Shown here: piece after piece, positions 8,225-17,821 of the stretch
Position numbering within the stretch: the first letter of the stretch is position 1
Layout: each line of letters begins with the position of its first letter
DNA from: JANQRX01 sp963663975
Lineage (GTDB): Bacteria > Pseudomonadota > Alphaproteobacteria > Rhizobiales > Kaistiaceae
Assembly: GCA_963663975.2 (NCBI GenBank)
Contig: CAXXRA010000015.1
Coordinates: 620,001 to 684,000 of the forward strand
DNA length: 64,000 bases
Direction of reading: 5' to 3'
Position numbers and translations under genes: made by a program
Notes under the pieces: generated by a model
Told to the model about the DNA's origin: nothing
Database searches by the model: none
What the model saw: only the letters and a program-made list of their open reading frames with translations

Positions 8225-8799
8225 ATGCGCACGTTGATGGCGCGGTCTTGATCGAGGCCGTTGGATCTTCAGAACCGTGGTTCGAGTCAGCTTCCGAAAG
8301 CGGCCCACTCGACCAGCGGGCATACCGGTGGCTTAGGGCGCAAAACGTTTCCTTAGAAACTATCACCTTGCCGTGTCCCATCCGGTCAGCCCGCGTCGTG
8401 TTCGACGGCGAACCACCCCGGTATGAACCCAACACGCTCGGGGTCTTTGCCTACATCCTGCCGGTGCTTGACGGTGGCCTCATCGACACCGCCGCGTGGC
8501 AACCCAAGACCGGGCAACTCGCGGCACGATGGGGACGAGCCTACGCCCTCGGTCAGGGCCAATTAGGAATCAACAAGATCGGCACCACGGGTCGAGCGAT
8601 GCCCATCTGGCGGACGCCTTGGGGCTGGTTACGCAACGACCGCTGCGGCCTGGTCATCGTCGACCACGGACTCGCTGCGCACCGTCTCGCCGGCGTGGTT
8701 CTGAAAGCAGAGACCTCCAGCCACGCAGCCGATCTAACCCGACGCCTCCGGGTGCTACCCCCAACCGTCCTCATCAAGAACGAAAGTCTCGCGGCATGA
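8221..8799 (+). CDS. Conserved hypothetical protein of mobile elements
   Basis: 192 residues starting at MNAHVDGAVLIEAVG. The LDQRAYRWLRAQNV, AYILPVLDGGLIDTAAW and PWGWLRNDRCGLVIVD segments belong to a family I recall from integrative elements of Rhizobiales, always near primase/helicase-like genes. No catalytic motif is obvious. ATGA overlaps on both sides place it in one operon with the DUF3631 gene. Confidence 0.6.
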   Translation: MNAHVDGAVLIEAVGSSEPWFESASESGPLDQRAYRWLRAQNVSLETITLPCPIRSARVVFDGEPPRYEPNTLGVFAYILPVLDGGLIDTAAWQPKTGQLAARWGRAYALGQGQLGINKIGTTGRAMPIWRTPWGWLRNDRCGLVIVDHGLAAHRLAGVVLKAETSSHAADLTRRLRVLPPTVLIKNESLAA

Positions 8800-10309
8800 A
8801 CACCCCCGTCATCCCACGACCTGATGAACTGCCCGACGGCGAGCCGAAGGTGCTGGAGTTTTCGACACCCCTTGACGATGCCGCCGAAGCCGAAGCCGAA
8901 GCGGCTGCGTTTCAAAGACTGGCCGCCATGTCGCTGCAGGATTACGACCGCTGCCGCCGGGAGGAGGCCAAGAGCCTGGGCCTTCGGCCTCCGACGCTTG
9001 ACAAGATTGTGAGCGCATTGCGTCGAGCAAAAGAGGATGAGGCGGGCGGTACTGCGGTTGCCTTTGACGACCCCGAACCTTGGCCGGAGGCGGTGGCCGG
9101 GGCGGACTTGCTAAACGACCTGGCGGCGACCGCTCAACGGTATCTCGTTCTCCCTACCGGCGCGGCCGAGGCGATCGCGCTTTGGATTCTCCTTGCCCAT
9201 ACCCACGACACGGCGACGATCTCGCCCATCCTGGCAGTGACCTCACCGACACCGGAATGTGGAAAACCACGTTGCTGACCATGCTTGGCGTTGTGGTGCC
9301 TCGGCCGCTGCCGGCCAGTAACATCACGGCAGCGGCGTTGTTTCGGGCAGTTGAGAAATGGCGGCCCACGTTGTTGGTCGATGAAGCCGACACGTTTTTG
9401 CGAAACAGCGACGGACTGCGCGGCATCATCAACTCCGGCCACAATAAAAATACGGCCTTTGTCATCCGAACGGCAGGCGATGACCACGAGCCCCGACTAT
9501 TCAGGACATGGGCACCGAAAGCCATCGCCCTTATCGGTCGACTGCCGCCAACGCTGGAAAGTCGATCGGTACACGTTGAACTGCGTCGGATGGCCGAAGG
9601 CGAACACGTTGAACCGCTGAGGGGCGATCGGCTCGGGCATCTGGAGCCGCTTCGTCGCAGGGCATGGCGCTGGGCATCCGATAACGCCGTCACGCTGGCG
9701 AACCTGGACCCAGAGATGCCGTCGACGCTGCATGGCCGCGCTGCGGATAACTGGAGGTCCATGGTGGGTATCGCCGACGTCGCCAGTGGCGACTGGCCGC
9801 AGCGGGCTCGCAGGGCGGCGGATGTGCTTGCCGCAGGGCGCAGCGAGCAAACGGCTGGTGTGATGCTCCTTGAAGACATCCATGCGCTTTTCGCCGAACG
9901 CAGTACCGCCCGCCTGCCATCGAACGAAATAGTCCAGGCGTTGGGAGCGATGGAGGACCGGCCGTGGTCGGAGTGGAAGGCGGGCAAGCCGATCACGGCG
10001 CGGCAACTGGCGAAGCTGCTTTTGCCGTTCAAGATTAACCCGACGAAATTCCGTGCGGCTGGATACACGCCGGGCACTCGTGGCTATGAACTGACCGATT
10101 TCACCGACACTTTCGCACGTTGGCTCCAGGATCCCCCTATTCAAAGCGCCACAGCGCCACAACCCAGCAAAACCGCCACTTCTGACGCATCCTATCCGCC
10201 ACAAAACAGCAATGTTGTGGCGGATAAACCTGGCCCAAAACCCACGGAAACTGCGGAGTGTGGCGCTGTGGCTGATGGAGAACCCCAAAGCTGGGAAAAC
10301 GAGCTGTGA
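8796..10309 (+). pseudogene. DUF3631 helicase/primase-like protein, frameshifted at the Walker A motif
   Basis: Two frames together encode about 505 residues. The first (8796 to a stop at 9278) ends ILAVTSPTPECGKPRC. The second continues TTLLTMLGVVVPRPL and runs to 10309. Restoring one A in the AAAA at 9263-9266 rejoins them as ECGKTTLL, a P-loop. Later come TLLVDEADTFL (Walker B) and the DUF3631 C-terminal region SGDWPQRARRAADVLA. Such proteins are ATPases of mobile elements, probably replication helicases. The break in a homopolymer could be a mutation, slippage or a read error. Confidence 0.75.
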
Positions 10310-10951
10310 ACGTCGCCCACGCCGCCCAGGACATCCTCCAGCGCGCCAGCGAGTATGGTCTGACATTCACCGTAACCGGCGACCGGCTGCGGATGCGAGC
10401 CGCTCAGAAGCCGCCCGAGGATCTGCTCGCTGACATCCGCGAGCACAAGCCGGAAATTATGGCGGCGCTAGCGACCACGACAGGCTTCGCCGCAGAGAAG
10501 CCCCAGGACGGCCGGAACGTCGATCAGGCACCAGACCCACCCGGGCACGCCCTCACGGCCTTCAGGCGATTCCGCTGGCGTGCCCCGAGAGTGGATAGAG
10601 GGCTTCGCCCGTCTCGATCCAGCCTCACCGCCCAAGGGCTTCGACAAGAAGCGGTGGCGGATCCTGATCAACGACGGCGACCGGTTCCTAGACCAATGGG
10701 GCGACGAAGCCGCCCGCCTTGGCTGGACCGCACTCGATGTGTTCGGGGTTCATCCGAAGGCGCCAGGTGCCCGCTACGACGCTGCCGGCTTGGTGGTGCT
10801 TATCAACGGTGGCGACGTGATCTCGATCAAGTCGGATCGGGCAACCATTCAAAGCAACGGGGGCAAAGCGCTGCTTACCTACCTGCGGCGACCGCGGACG
10901 GGCACCGTAGCTCTATGGGAAATCGTCCGCCGGCAGGACTTCACTCCATGA
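10306..10951 (+). pseudogene. TubC-N-domain-like accessory protein, frameshifted
   Basis: The first frame (start overlapping the DUF3631 stop) gives AQDILQRASEYGLTFTVTGD and DIREHKPEIMAAL, which resemble the small TubC N-terminal docking fold seen in proteins of mobile elements. Near 10530-10545, in a CCCACCC tract, the sense moves to another frame that continues through VPREWIEGFARLDPASP and GGDVISIKSDRATIQ to 10951. Together they give about 215 residues, the usual length of this family. It was probably the last-but-one gene of the accessory run; function unknown. Confidence 0.6.
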
Positions 10952-11172
10952 ACCAATTGCCTACCAGCTTTGCCATTGGCGGCGTTGCGCATCCCGTCGA
11001 CTTCCTACGCGACGGCCAGGGCATCTACGGGATTGGTGTCGATCAAACGCCAGCGGGACTCCCTGACGGCCACGGGCGCCATGGCCAGCAACCTGACGCG
11101 GGTAGAGTCAAACGGCGCTGCACGGGCTTCCTAGGTAGTCTGGCGAGTCGGCCAGCTAATCGACCATCGTGA
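10948..11172 (+). CDS. Short hypothetical protein at the end of the accessory run
   Basis: Starts with ATGA overlap after the previous gene: MNQLPTSFAIGGVAHPVDFL. After about 36 residues the composition changes, and another frame (RQRDSLTATGAMASNLTRVE) looks more protein-like, so this gene is probably also damaged. Function unknown. Confidence 0.4.
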   Translation: MNQLPTSFAIGGVAHPVDFLRDGQGIYGIGVDQTPAGLPDGHGRHGQQPDAGRVKRRCTGFLGSLASRPANRPS

Positions 11173-11254
11173 AATCGGTCCAGCTCCGGCGGCCAACATG
11201 CGATGACTATCCGGGAGCGCAAGGCATCGCGCTGAGACAGCCCGGCCATGTGAC

Positions 11255-11308
11255 GTCCGCTTCTGGGGGTAAAGCGGTCGTCGCTGATTGATTGTCCCAC
11301 TTCCGCTT
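11255..11308 (+). repeat. Dispersed intergenic repeat, copy R1 (partial)
   Basis: Contains CTTCTGGGGGTAAAGCGG and TGTCCCACTTCCGCTTC, nearly the same as the stretch at 20,680-20,730 (R2). Weaker matches lie near 21,402-21,466 and 25,560-25,610. The IS3 element lies immediately to the right of this copy. Confidence 0.6.
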
Positions 11309-11337
11309 CTTGGTCTTGCCCGGTTTCAGTGGACGGT

Positions 11338-12204
11338 TCAGAAAGATCCGGCTGACTGTCTTTCGAAGTCATCCGGGCTGATATTGCCAAGGTAACCGTG
11401 GCGTCGTTTTCGATTGTAGAACACCTCGATGTACTCGAACACGTCGGCCCTGGCTCCCTCCCGTGTCCGATAGCGCACCCGGTTCACGCGCTCGCGCTTG
11501 AGGACGCTGAAGAAGCTCTCAACGACGGCATTGTCGTAGCAATTGCCGGCGCTGCTCATGCTGCAGTCGATGCCGTGCTTGGCGAGTTCGTCGCGAAAGT
11601 CGTCGCTTGAGTATTGGCCGCCGCGATCCGAATGGTGGACCAGCGGCCCGGCCGGCCGACGGGCCTCGACCGCCATTCGCAACGCATCGACAACCAGGCG
11701 CCGGCTCATCCACCGGCTCATCGACCAACCGACGATGCGACGTGAGTACAGGTCCATCACGACGGCCAGATACAGCCAGCCCTGATGCGTCGCGATATAA
11801 GTGATGTCGCCAGCCCAACGTCGGTTGGGGCCATCGGCGGCGAAGTTCTGCTTGAGCAGATTGTGCGCCACACGATGGGTCGGATCACGCTGCGTCGTGG
11901 TCCGAAAGCGCCGCTTGGGACATCCCCTCAGCCGCGCCAAACCCATCAGTCGAGCAACCTTGTGGCGTCCGACATGCACCCCCTCGGCCACCAGTTCGGC
12001 GTGAACCCGCGGGCTGCCATAGACCCCTTTGCTTGCTTCGTGGATGCGCCTGATCTTCACCAAAAGCTCGCGATCAAGCCGCGCTCGCGCACTCTCGGGA
12101 CGCCGCCGCCAAGCGTAGTAACCGCTCGCAGAGACTCCCAACAAGCGACACATCAGACGAACCGGATGGCGATCGCGGCGGCGATCAATGCAGGCGTATC
12201 TCAC
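11338..12204 (-). CDS. IS3-family transposase OrfB (DDE integrase domain)
   Basis: 288 residues with an HTH_21-like N-terminal part and an rve integrase core. The catalytic triad is visible as Asp in AGDITYIA, Asp in VHHSDRGGQY and Glu in NAVVESFFSVLK. It starts with GTG overlapping the orfA stop (GTGA). In the IS3 family the active enzyme is an OrfAB fusion made by -1 frameshifting; a T/A-rich GATTTTTTAAG lies near the end of orfA. Confidence 0.92.
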   Translation of the reverse strand: MRYACIDRRRDRHPVRLMCRLLGVSASGYYAWRRRPESARARLDRELLVKIRRIHEASKGVYGSPRVHAELVAEGVHVGRHKVARLMGLARLRGCPKRRFRTTTQRDPTHRVAHNLLKQNFAADGPNRRWAGDITYIATHQGWLYLAVVMDLYSRRIVGWSMSRWMSRRLVVDALRMAVEARRPAGPLVHHSDRGGQYSSDDFRDELAKHGIDCSMSSAGNCYDNAVVESFFSVLKRERVNRVRYRTREGARADVFEYIEVFYNRKRRHGYLGNISPDDFERQSAGSF

Positions 12205-12497
12205 TTCGACTGCTTGGCAAAGTACGCCGCCGCTTCCCTTAAAAAATCCCGTTCCTTCTTCACATGCGCCAGATCACGCTTCAGCGATGTGAGCTCCTGA
12301 TCGCGGGTGACGCCGCTGCCGGGAAACGCTTCCTTACCCAGCAGCGCCAGCTCATCGCGCCACCGGCGAAACTGCCGCGTACTGATTCCCAACTCATCGC
12401 AAACAGCCTTGTCCGTCATGCCTTCTTCGCTCGCGCGCAGGAGCGCTTCGCGCTTGAACTCGGAACTGTAGCGTTCGTATCGCTTCGGCTTCGCCAT
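12201..12497 (-). CDS. IS3-family transposase OrfA (helix-turn-helix)
   Basis: 98 residues from MAKPKRYERYSSEFKREALL. The helix-turn-helix segment is MTDKAVCDELGISTRQFRRW, followed by a leucine-zipper-like tail (LKRDLAHVKKERDFLREAA). The start at 12497 has a textbook GGGAGGT site. Confidence 0.92.
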   Translation of the reverse strand: MAKPKRYERYSSEFKREALLRASEEGMTDKAVCDELGISTRQFRRWRDELALLGKEAFPGSGVTRDQELTSLKRDLAHVKKERDFLREAAAYFAKQSK

Positions 12498-12720
12498 CTG
12501 ACACCTCCCGACGCTCAAAGCGTCTCATTCTAGGTGTCCACCAACCCGGGGCAAAACCACCTGACCCAACCCGGACATCACCATGGGATAGCAAGGTCCT
12601 CGTCAGCACCATTGCGGCCTCTCAAGTTTCGATCTTGAAGAATTTCTCGAATCGTTTTTCAATCGATTCCATGGCTCTCCTCTGAGCGGGGGCACCCACA
12701 TCCAATAATGGGGATTAGAA

Positions 12721-13137
12721 ATGGGACTCAAACTAGTCCGGAAGAAAAAGGCGAAGCCGGCGGCTCCGGGTCGCAGAAAATCGAGCGAGATCAAGAAATT
12801 TCTGGACGCCGTTGATGTTCAATTGCGGTTGGCTTCTGGTGACAAGGTGAAGAAAGGTAAGGGCTTCGCAAACAGCTGGATGGTGGATGGCGCGAATTAC
12901 GGTGTCGAAAAGATTCTGGTGCCGCGAGCAGGCAATCGTCGGCTTTATGCTAAGTCCGCTCTTGTTGTTGACATGAAGCAGAAGAAGCCACCGACAAAGG
13001 AGCTGAAGGATCTGCGGGGCTTGGCTGCCGACGGAAAACTCTCTAACCGCATTTATGCGGCGGCGCGGAAACCGAAGAAGGCAGTTGCGTCTAAAGGCGG
13101 ACGTATTCGGCTGTTGCGACGACCCCTCATCTCCTGA
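12721..13137 (+). CDS. Basic hypothetical protein, DUF6641-like
   Basis: 138 residues, rich in Lys and Arg at both ends. The general plan (LKLVRKKKAKP start, a central block with WMVDGANYGVEKIL, and a C-terminal block KELKDLRGLAADGKLSNRI) resembles the DUF6641 proteins of accessory regions, but the likeness is weak. A nucleic-acid-binding role is possible from charge alone. Ribosome-binding site is modest (GGGGAT). Confidence 0.5.
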   Translation: MGLKLVRKKKAKPAAPGRRKSSEIKKFLDAVDVQLRLASGDKVKKGKGFANSWMVDGANYGVEKILVPRAGNRRLYAKSALVVDMKQKKPPTKELKDLRGLAADGKLSNRIYAAARKPKKAVASKGGRIRLLRRPLIS

Positions 13138-13155
13138 GCCGGGCTTCGCGGTCGT

Positions 13156-14309
13156 TTACGAGCGCAGTTGGGGCAGCGACACCTTCGGCCCGACCATCTC
13201 GGTGGTCCCGAGGACTGCGAAACAGCGGACACCGCGGTAACGAAGCGGCCAGGCGTTGTTGTGCATTTTCTTTGGAGAACCCAGCCACCTCAGAAAGAAC
13301 AACATGCCCATGGACATCATCAGGCAGACCGCCGAAAGGTACTCCAACACTTCTTCGAGGCTGTACGTTACCACTCGGACATCGATGAGGTAGTGCCAGA
13401 ACACCACCCCGGTGACGAGTGTGTGGTAACCATTGGGCAATCCAATCGCATCGGCCGAGAGTGCGAGCGGTCGGTCAAAAGTATCCAACATCATCGCCGC
13501 GGCAAACGAGACCACGGCAAAGCCGAACAGCATGATCGGCAATGTAAAACGCGGCCCTCTCATGTCGGAAAGGATGCGCGGCGCCCGTTGGTACAACACC
13601 AGTAGGACAGCAAGTACGGCGACCGCCGCAACCGCTGCAGCAAACGTCGGCAAATCCTGTCCCATTGAGGCGGTTGCGATGGTGTCGAATTTCTCGTGCA
13701 ATTCGAACATTTCGTCGCCACCGGCGAGGAGAAGCAGGGTACCCAGGCAACCACCGATTACGCGAGCGATCGGTATTTCCCGATACGCCAACGCATTTTC
13801 CAGGCCGATGACCCCTGCCAGGATCAACGCGCCCGCTGTCCAGTAGCGGATCCAGTTATACTCCCTGAAGACCCCATGGAACGGGTCGCCGAGTGCGGAA
13901 TCAAGGCTCGGAACAGGGAGTAAGGTCCTAGCCAGAACACGACGACGGCGACGATATGCCAGCGATGGCTGAAAACCGGCCCGCGCCCGCTTTGATTGCG
14001 GAATCCCAAGGCCGTCAAAGTCAGGGCAGCCAGGAGGAGAAACGCCCGGGCGAAAGCTTCCTGCAGATTGGCCGCGCCCTGCTCGTCGCTTGGAAGACCA
14101 ATGATCGCAAGTTCGTTGGCGAAAATGAACACCCATATCGTGATAAAAAGCGATAGAACGATCGCGCCCAGGACAACGGCAAACCCCTTGGCCATCTTCA
14201 CGACGCTTGGTTCAAAATGCACCGCAACGCGCCTGCCGGTATCTTCGGCCGGCCAAGTACGGTCCGGATCCACGGCACGGCTCGCCTTGGCAACAGCGAT
14301 GTCTTTCAC
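13156..14309 (-). pseudogene. Polytopic membrane protein split by a frameshift
   Basis: The N-terminal frame (GTG start 14309) carries three hydrophobic helices (for example VVLGAIVLSLFITIWVFIF, and HIVAVVVFWLGPYSLF). At about 13,902 the coding sense moves to another frame, which carries five more helices (WTAGALILAGVIGLENALA, VIGGCLGTLLLLAGGDEMFE, LPTFAAAVAAVAVLAVLLV and others) and ends at 13156. The combined protein would have about 380 residues and eight helices. One missing base in GCCTT would explain the break (FRA-LDSALGDPFHG). Family and function not recognised. It diverges from the kinase-like gene at 14565. Confidence 0.6.
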
Positions 14310-14564
14310 AATCGGACCTGCATGATCTGGCCGACTTCGAATGTCGTGTGAACCAGCACTTTTGAGATTGACGAGAGTGACGACGGATCATGGGAAACTG
14401 ATTTCCGTCAACCATATTTTCCGCGCAGCTCTAAAAGTTAATCTTAATTTTTCTGAATAGGAAAAGGAAAAGCGGAATTGAGGTATGCAACTCCGCAAGC
14501 TAACAAGAATGCAATTTAGATATTTGTTTGGTCCCCTCACTCCAGAATGTGATTAATCAACGAA
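14310..14564. promoter_or_regulatory. AT-rich divergent promoter region
   Basis: About 255 bases between two divergent genes, clearly richer in A and T than the neighbourhood between 14,410 and 14,560. It probably holds promoters for both; I could not assign -35/-10 boxes with confidence. Confidence 0.4.
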
Positions 14565-16175
14565 ATGCCGGAAAAAATTCTTGGCCGAGGAAGAGCGGCG
14601 GTCGTCTACCGGAGCGGGAATGGCGCAGGCCGCCCTATTGCCCGTAAAGTATTTATAGGCTCTGCGCTTGCCGATCTGGTCAATCTGATCTTCGTCGGCG
14701 CAAAGAATCCCTACATCTGGAATCGATCGGCGATTGAAGAAGCCATTTGCCGGCGTCGCATCCTATCCCATCTGGTGCCGTGGTGGCTGCCGGGAAAGGC
14801 GAGGGTGGCCGAAGGTCTGGAATCCGGCCGGCACCGTGAATTACACGCCAATGAAATGCGGACTGAGTTGATCGACGGGCGGGGCGCCGGTTTGCACCAC
14901 GCCTTCTCGGCCGATCGAGAATGGGAACTCCGGGATCTCTGTGAGAACGTCATGCGGCCGCTGCAGAGGCATCTGATCGAGGCTGGATTTGACGGTCTGG
15001 CGTGGCAGGCCGGGTTCGGCAATCCGGCGGCGGCCGGGAACTTTCTCCTTGAAACCGGCGCGAGCGGCGAAAAAACATGGGTGTGGATAGATTTGGAGTC
15101 CGGTGTGCCGGCGCTCTTCCCGTTGTCGCCCGTCGCATTTTTTCGATTCTATCTGGCTTGTGCCATCAAATATGGGCGGCCGATGTTTGACGATGTCGAT
15201 CATCATGCCCTTGGCCGTTACGTAGCAGAACACAGAGCCGCATTGATCGACGCCCTGGGGCGAGATGCCTGGCGTGACCTCTATGAGAACATCCGGCGTT
15301 TGAACGAGTGCAGGGCGGGATGGCGCGCCATGAGCCATCTCGAGCGGGGACTTTCGGAACACCCGGCCAGCGGTGCTATCACAAGCAACCAGGCGGCTCG
15401 CTATCGCCAGCAGCCACTAAGCTGGTACGGCCGCACGGTCCGCAACGGTGTTTCAAAAATCATCGAGCTTGGCTATTCGCGCTTCGCAGCGTTGTTGTCT
15501 CTCCAACGGCTCGGTGTTTTTGCCCGCAGCATTGGGAAGTTCGTTGCCTCTTCAGAATTCCGCACGGATCTTGCCCGCGGTCATGTTCGCAGCCAGATCG
15601 AAAAATGGCGCGAGCGCGGGCAGCTGAAAAGTGCCGAGGCGAACGGTCTCGTGGCCGACCTCCAAGATGATGAGGCCAGTCTCTACGTCACCGATTTCGG
15701 CATCCACGTTGCCATCAAACCTGCGGTCAAGGCGATGACCTGGTTGCTGCTGCCTGCGCTTTATGCGGTGGGTGCCATCAACGAGGCGGTCCTTGTGGCC
15801 GGCGTGATCGCGGGGGGATCGATCGGCCGGACCGTCTACACGCTGGCCCGGGTCATCGCCGCGATCGGCCGTGGCGCCGCGGCACCGTGGATCGCGTTGG
15901 GGGTTGGTATCGTGCCGGTCGTTGGCAATCTCGCCTTTCCCCTGCAGCTGCTCTACTCGGGACGCGTCGATGGCTCGCCAATAGCCAAGTTCCTTGTCTA
16001 CAACTACGCGTCGATGCTTGGCCGCACCGTTCCCGTTTGGGGGTGTCGAGATTCCCTACTTGAGCATTGGTGCAATCACCTGGGAGATCTTGTGGTCAGG
16101 GATCGCAAGTCGATGAGGGCCGAGCCGGCCATTCGGCCAATAGCGGCTCAACACAAGCCGGCGTTGGCTCAGTAG
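14565..16175 (+). CDS. Kinase-like protein with C-terminal membrane domain, function unknown
   Basis: 536 residues. The N-terminal ~210 resemble a divergent protein-kinase/aminoglycoside-kinase fold: GRGRAAVVYR (residues 7-16) as glycine-rich loop, IARKVF with a candidate ATP-anchoring Lys28, AIEEAICRRRIL as helix C, then GFDGLAWQAGFGNP (143-154) with N159 as catalytic-loop Asp/Asn, and WIDLESG (Asp176) as metal-binding Asp. A middle helical part (about 210-380) follows, then two or three hydrophobic stretches (TWLLLPALYAVGAINEA, AAPWIALGVGIVPVVGNLA). No relative is known to me by name. Kinase activity is inferred from motif order only. It is monocistronic and intact in a decaying region. Confidence 0.6.
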   Translation: MPEKILGRGRAAVVYRSGNGAGRPIARKVFIGSALADLVNLIFVGAKNPYIWNRSAIEEAICRRRILSHLVPWWLPGKARVAEGLESGRHRELHANEMRTELIDGRGAGLHHAFSADREWELRDLCENVMRPLQRHLIEAGFDGLAWQAGFGNPAAAGNFLLETGASGEKTWVWIDLESGVPALFPLSPVAFFRFYLACAIKYGRPMFDDVDHHALGRYVAEHRAALIDALGRDAWRDLYENIRRLNECRAGWRAMSHLERGLSEHPASGAITSNQAARYRQQPLSWYGRTVRNGVSKIIELGYSRFAALLSLQRLGVFARSIGKFVASSEFRTDLARGHVRSQIEKWRERGQLKSAEANGLVADLQDDEASLYVTDFGIHVAIKPAVKAMTWLLLPALYAVGAINEAVLVAGVIAGGSIGRTVYTLARVIAAIGRGAAAPWIALGVGIVPVVGNLAFPLQLLYSGRVDGSPIAKFLVYNYASMLGRTVPVWGCRDSLLEHWCNHLGDLVVRDRKSMRAEPAIRPIAAQHKPALAQ

Positions 16176-16302
16176 GCTGCTTTCGGAAGTGCCGACGCGC
16201 ACTTGACGACGCTTTCTCCCAAGGCAAGCCGAGGTGATCCCGACGGTCCCCTTCGCCCGATTGTTGGTGCCGGCAGAGAAGGCTCGAGGTCGCGAGACTT
16301 CC

Positions 16303-17443
16303 CGATCACAAGACGATCGCCGACTTCCGCAAGGACAATGGCAAGTGCGATCCGCCGGGTTTGCGCGCAGTTCGTGCAGCTGTGCCGGCAGCTGGGCCTG
16401 CTTGCTGCGGCCAGCGTCGCGATCGACGGTGGGTTCCAAGTTCAAGGCGGTCAACAACCGGGACCGGAACTTCACTCGCGGCAAAGATGCAGCGGCGCAT
16501 GGCTGCAGATCGAGGACAGCGTCGCGCGCTATCTGCATCAACTCGACACCGCCGACCGGCAGGAACCGTCGGAGGCATTGGCGGCCAAGACCGAACGGCT
16601 GAAGGAGAAGATTGGACGGCTCAAGCAGGAGATGGCGCGTCTTGAGGGCCTTAAAGCCCGGATGCTTGCAACGCCCGACAAACAGATCTCGCTCACCGAT
16701 CCAGATGCGCGCTCCATGGCGACCAGCGGCCGGGGATCAGGGGTTGTCGGCTACAACGTCCAGGCCAGCGTTGAGATCGATCACCATCTGATCGTTGCCA
16801 TGATGTGACGAACGTCGGGACCGATCGGGCGCAGCTGTCACCGATGTCCAAGAAGACCAAGGCCGTCCTGGGGGTGGACGAACTCGATGTCGTTGCCGAT
16901 CGGGGCTACTTCAGCAGCCTGGAGATCCTGGCCTGCGATAGGGCGGACATCACCGTCACGTTGCCCAAGCCGATCACCTCAGGCGTCAAGGCCAAAGGTC
17001 GCTATGGCAAGCAGGACTTCCGTTATGTGGTTGAGGACGACGTCTACATCTGCCCCGCCGGCGAACGGCTGACCTATCGCTACACGACCGAGGAGAATGG
17101 GTTGGTCCTACGCCGGTACTGGACCAATGTGTGTCAGACATGCGCCATCAAGGACAAGTGCACCACCGGCAAGGAGCGCCGGGTCGCTCGCTGGGAGCAT
17201 GAACATCTTCTCGAAGCTGTTCAGCGGCGGCTTGATGAGAACCCGGAGAAGATGCGCCAGCGTCGCGAGACGGTCGAGCATCCCTTCGGCACGATCAAGA
17301 TGTGGATGGGCGCGACCCACTTCTTGATGAAGCGACTCAAAAACGTCCGCACCGAGATGGCGCTGAATGTGCTCGCCTACAATCTCACCCGGGTCATGAA
17401 CATCATCGGCATCCGCCCGCTGATGGCGGCGATCCAGGCGTGA
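16303..17443 (+). pseudogene. IS1182-family transposase fragment
   Basis: Lacks the start and N-terminal domain and is broken at several points relative to copy 2. There are inserted bases near 16,430 and 16,490, and a missing C at 16,800 turns IVAHDVTN into a stop followed by a new frame (16805-17443). The C-terminal DDE region (VVADRGYFSSLEIL, VYICPAGERLTYR, ETVEHPFGTIKMWMG) is intact. Confidence 0.85.
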
Positions 17444-17612
17444 GGGCCGTCATACCGGCAGTTTGACCTCGCTGGCGCATCCCAGACCCAATAGCGGCCT
17501 TCTCGGCGCCGATTAGAGCCCAAATCCGCACACAGACGTTCATTTGCACAAAATCGGCAGCTCGCAGATCCGATCGAAAATCGTCAGCCGTTTCTACACG
17601 CCCAAGACCCGA
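16303..17612 (+). mobile_element. IS1182-family element, 5'-truncated copy 1
   Basis: Nearly identical to the right ~1.3 kb of the copy at 22,734-24,452; homology begins at about 16,303 and ends with the shared terminus TTTCTACACGCCCAAGACCC near 17,612. The left ~550 bases are missing, so this copy cannot transpose on its own. Confidence 0.85.
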
Positions 17613-17821
17613 AACGGTCATTAACCGTTTGCGACACTGCAACGTCTTGAAATGTGGTCTTTGAGACCGTAGCGCGCTGAGCGAATTGCGGCGGCGGCGG
17701 CCGCACCCGAGCACATCGCCGAAGTGCCCTAGAGTCACACCGGCCAATAGCTCGCCGCCTACCTCAGCCGCACCCGCGCGGTTTGCGGAATGGCGGGCAA
17801 GCTCCCAAGCGGGCCGCCACG

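Larger units (their letters stand above)
11311..12559 (-). mobile_element. IS3-family insertion sequence
   Basis: About 1.25 kb, with orfA and orfB on the minus strand. The imperfect terminal inverted repeats read TGGTCTTGCCC..GTGGAC (left end, plus strand) and TGGTTTTGCCCC..GTGGAC (right end, minus strand), with TG...CA tips. No clear 3-bp target duplication is visible. Both orfs are intact, so the element may be active. Confidence 0.85.

Noticed and set aside
9255..9285. Programmed frameshifting in the DUF3631 gene
   Set aside because: No stimulatory hairpin or typical slippery heptamer is evident; a one-base loss in an A run is simpler.
6466..12560. Prophage
   Set aside because: No capsid, portal, terminase, tail or lysis genes and no integrase are recognisable; the gene set fits plasmid or integrative elements better.
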